Below, one piece after another: positions 62,749-64,000 of a DNA stretch of 64,000 bases (its first letter is position 1; every line of letters begins with the position of its first letter). Origin of the DNA: JACMLX01 sp040384325 (GTDB lineage Bacteria; Gemmatimonadota; Gemmatimonadetes; Gemmatimonadales; Gemmatimonadaceae); NCBI GenBank assembly GCA_040384325.1, contig JAZKJL010000003.1, forward strand, positions 620,001-684,000, in the 5' to 3' direction. The position numbers and the translations under genes are program-made. The notes under the pieces were generated by a model, which was given only the letters and a program-made list of their open reading frames with translations, was not told the DNA's origin and searched no databases.

Positions 62749-63178
62749 ATGCCTCTCGCCTCCCGTACGTCGACACGCAACGCGTCTCCGGTTGTTCCGG
62801 CGGCCTTCGAGTTCCTTCGGCGTACCCTGCGCCCTCCGATGCCGGACCGCTACGAGCACTTCGCGAGTCGCGCCGCGTACTGGGAGCGCGTTGTGCGCGG
62901 TCGCTCAGCATTCGAGGCGCTCACGCTCCTGACCGCGGCGTATGACTTCGCCCTGTTCGAGCTAGACGGCGTGTCCGACATGGCCTTCGTCCGCCCGGGC
63001 GCGGATCGCTCGCACAGATGCTGAGCGGTCGTGGGACGCCGTGGCGACCCTGGCTGCGTACGTGGCTGAGGTCGAGGCGGCGCTGATCCCTGGGCAGTCG
63101 CCTTCACGCACTCCGGACGGCGCCTTCCTCCCGGCCTACGGCAGCGCGCCATGGTCCGAGTGGCGGAGCAGCTCCTAG
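62749..63178 (+). pseudogene. Frameshifted gene of unknown function
   Basis: The frame from ATG 62749 gives 91 residues (ending YDFALFELDGVSDMAFVRPG then a stop at 63024). From about 63002 the next frame continues in coding style (RTDAERSWDAVATLAAYVAEVEA) to TAG 63176-63178. A one-base insertion in the GC run near 62993-63004 would explain it. The product would be about 142 residues. It may be true decay or a sequencing error. Confidence 0.6.
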
Positions 63179-63487
63179 GCCGTGAGGGTGCCCGTCGTCA
63201 CGGTCCTGCCTGTCAGAATACTTCAAGACGAAACTGGCAGGACAATTGTGGAAGCAGCGTAGATCACTTCGCGATCACGGCAGCATCGCCTCCACGGGTG
63301 TGCCTGGACTCGTCTGTCATTCGCGCCAAGGGGCGGTGGCTGAGGACAATGCCGCCCAGTCTGACGGCACCCACGGGAGGGGCGGGTCCCGTCCGGCTGC
63401 CATGATGCCCAGGAGGAGGTGGGCGGTCGAGGAGACCGCCGGGCGGCTGGTTCACGAAGGGGCTCATTCACCGACTCGCGCCCCGTC
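63179..63487. other. Island right end: no gene; inverted repeat
   Basis: No supportable gene. GTCCTGCC and GGCAGGAC form a perfect 8-bp inverted repeat about 25 bases apart, starting at 63202. The segment TGTCAGAATACTTC within it starts like the ends of some TniA/Mu-type transposons, but no matching end was found. Confidence 0.4.
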
Positions 63488-63651
63488 GGGCTCACCTCTC
63501 GACCCCGGTTCGACTAGCTTGCCCTCGCGTCGTCCGGATGCCGTCTCTGCTGAATTTATGCTAAGTACGGGACTTGGACGTCGTTTGAGGGCTCGATTTC
63601 CCTCTATGGACAGGTGGCCGAGCGGTTGAAGGCGCACGCCTGGAAAGCGTG
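63488..63651 (+). repeat. Right copy of the tRNA-Ser(GGA) upstream region and 5' half (attR-like)
   Basis: Partner of the left copy at 54111-54273, with 49 and 44 identical bases at its ends and a diverged 71-base middle. The middle keeps a short GAGGG/CCCTC stem just before the tRNA in both copies although the loop differs. It carries TTATGCTAAG, a possible -10, at about 63556, which the left copy lacks. Confidence 0.88.
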
Positions 63652-63694
63652 TGGGCTCGAAAGGGTCTCGTGGGTTCGAATCCCACCCTGTCCG
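63608..63694 (+). tRNA. tRNA-Ser, anticodon GGA
   Basis: 87 bases. Acceptor GGACAGG/CCTGTCC, D-arm GAGCGGTTGAAGG, anticodon stem CACGC/GCGTG with loop CTGGAAA giving GGA (reads UCC and UCU), long variable arm, T-arm GTGGGTTCGAATCCCAC. CCA not encoded. Its 3' half matches tRNA-Ser(CGA) at 44333 in the T and acceptor arms. It appears to be a hybrid of element-supplied 5' half and host 3' half. Confidence 0.95.
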
Positions 63695-63774
63695 TGCCTC
63701 ACGGCTCGGCACTGCCGCCGTTCCCCCAGCGGGGACGGCGGCACTTCCGTTGGGGATGTGCGTATTTACGCAGC

Positions 63775-64000
63775 ATGTCCTCCGCCCACTTCCTGACCGT
63801 GCCCCGCCGCGCGTGCGTGCTGCTGCCCCTGGTGCTCCTCGGCCGCGCCGTCGCGGCGCAGGGTCAGGCCACCCCGCCGGCACCGCCCGCCGCCACGACC
63901 AGCGCCCTCAGCCCGGCCACCTTCGTGCGCCAGGCCCAGGCGGAGTTCGAACGTGCCCGGCGTGATGGCCTCGGCTTCAGCTCCGGCGGCGCCACCTCCG
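63775..64000 (+). CDS. Start of a secreted protein gene (3' end outside window)
   Basis: Seventy-five residues are visible from ATG 63775. Signal peptide with RRACVLLPLVLLGRAVAAQ, then a Pro/Ala/Thr linker and a helical start (SPATFVRQAQAEFERARRDG). The family cannot be told from this fragment. It lies on the chromosomal side of the tRNA. Confidence 0.6.
   Translation, partial: MSSAHFLTVPRRACVLLPLVLLGRAVAAQGQATPPAPPAATTSALSPATFVRQAQAEFERARRDGLGFSSGGATS

Larger units (their letters stand above)
54274..63651. mobile_element. Genomic island inserted in tRNA-Ser(GGA)
   Basis: The 9.4 kb between the two tRNA copies. Since the intact tRNA at the right joins a right-hand 5' half to the 3' half, the element seems to have recombined at the anticodon stem, leaving the original promoter and 5' half at the left and supplying a new promoter and 5' half at the right. 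Cargo genes are unlike the neighbouring metabolic genes and more spaced. No integrase, excisionase or relaxase is recognised, so it may be a decayed or helper-dependent element. Confidence 0.75.

Noticed and set aside
63151..63405. 84-codon plus-strand frame at the island right end
   Set aside because: It begins inside the frameshifted gene, spans the inverted repeat and has no ribosome site or domain.
54274..63651. Integrase or recombinase gene inside the island
   Set aside because: I looked for the tyrosine recombinase R-H-x-x-R...Y pattern and a serine recombinase start on both strands and found none.
63464..63883. Minus-strand frame running through tRNA-Ser(GGA)
   Set aside because: Reads through the antisense strand of the tRNA and its upstream repeat, so it is an artefact.
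1..64000. CRISPR array
   Set aside because: No regularly spaced short repeats were seen; the only long direct repeat is the tRNA-linked one.

Overview
The window is high-GC, densely packed bacterial chromosome. The cell is Gram-negative-like: there are outer-membrane barrels, lipoproteins, a TolC-type channel and an RND/ABC-style adaptor. GTG starts and 4-base ATGA/GTGA overlaps are very common. The mix (HPr kinase with a mannose-family PTS, tandem MtaB/MiaB, a stand-alone methylmalonyl-CoA mutase catalytic subunit, FlgD-like C-terminal tails, many carboxypeptidase-regulatory-like secreted proteins) best fits Gemmatimonadota. This is inference from gene content, not a computed placement.

Layout. 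1-2237: end of asnS, a bidirectional terminator, then mazG and a DinB-like gene on the minus strand. 2299-15457: a plus-strand run alr-deoB-cdd-lipoprotein-outer-membrane protein-mtaB-miaB-comEC-HEXXH protein-fbp-mutB. 15480-16139: an NAD(P)-binding oxidoreductase on the minus strand. 16349-32127: a very long plus-strand run: Cys-less FmdB-like protein, argS, PfkB kinase, purM, outer-membrane protein, ribD-ribE-ribBA-ribH, nusB, glycosyltransferase, hpf, hprK, mannose-type EIIA-EIIB-EIIC-EIID, ptsH, ptsI. 32173-37798: metK, bifunctional nuclease family protein, a membrane-anchored protein, a FecCD/BtuC-type permease with its ATPase, recO. 37980-44222: FlgD-tail protein, lipoprotein, clpB-tadA, PhoX-like protein, degenerate cyclophilin, terminator. 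44333-44419: tRNA-Ser(CGA) with a clear promoter.

44655-53952 is accessory: secreted and outer-membrane proteins and a three-gene adaptor/permease/TolC export operon with no ATPase gene beside it.

54111-63694 is the most interesting part. A complete tRNA-Ser(GGA) lies at 63608-63694. A copy of its 5' half plus about 120 bases of upstream DNA lies at 54111-54273. The 9.4 kb between them looks like a genomic island that entered at the anticodon stem and brought a replacement promoter and 5' half for the tRNA. No integrase is recognisable. The cargo is a Hanks-type Ser/Thr kinase, an HNH-like zinc protein, a small membrane/secreted protein, a membrane-anchored DUF4041 + GIY-YIG (T5orf172) protein, a homologue of the long N-terminal part of Mrr-type 'restriction endonucleases' that stops before the nuclease domain, a helical protein of unknown function, a possible TumE-like toxin with a small partner, and a frameshifted gene. 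This set is a candidate uncharacterised defence or conflict locus. The window ends in the start of a secreted protein gene.
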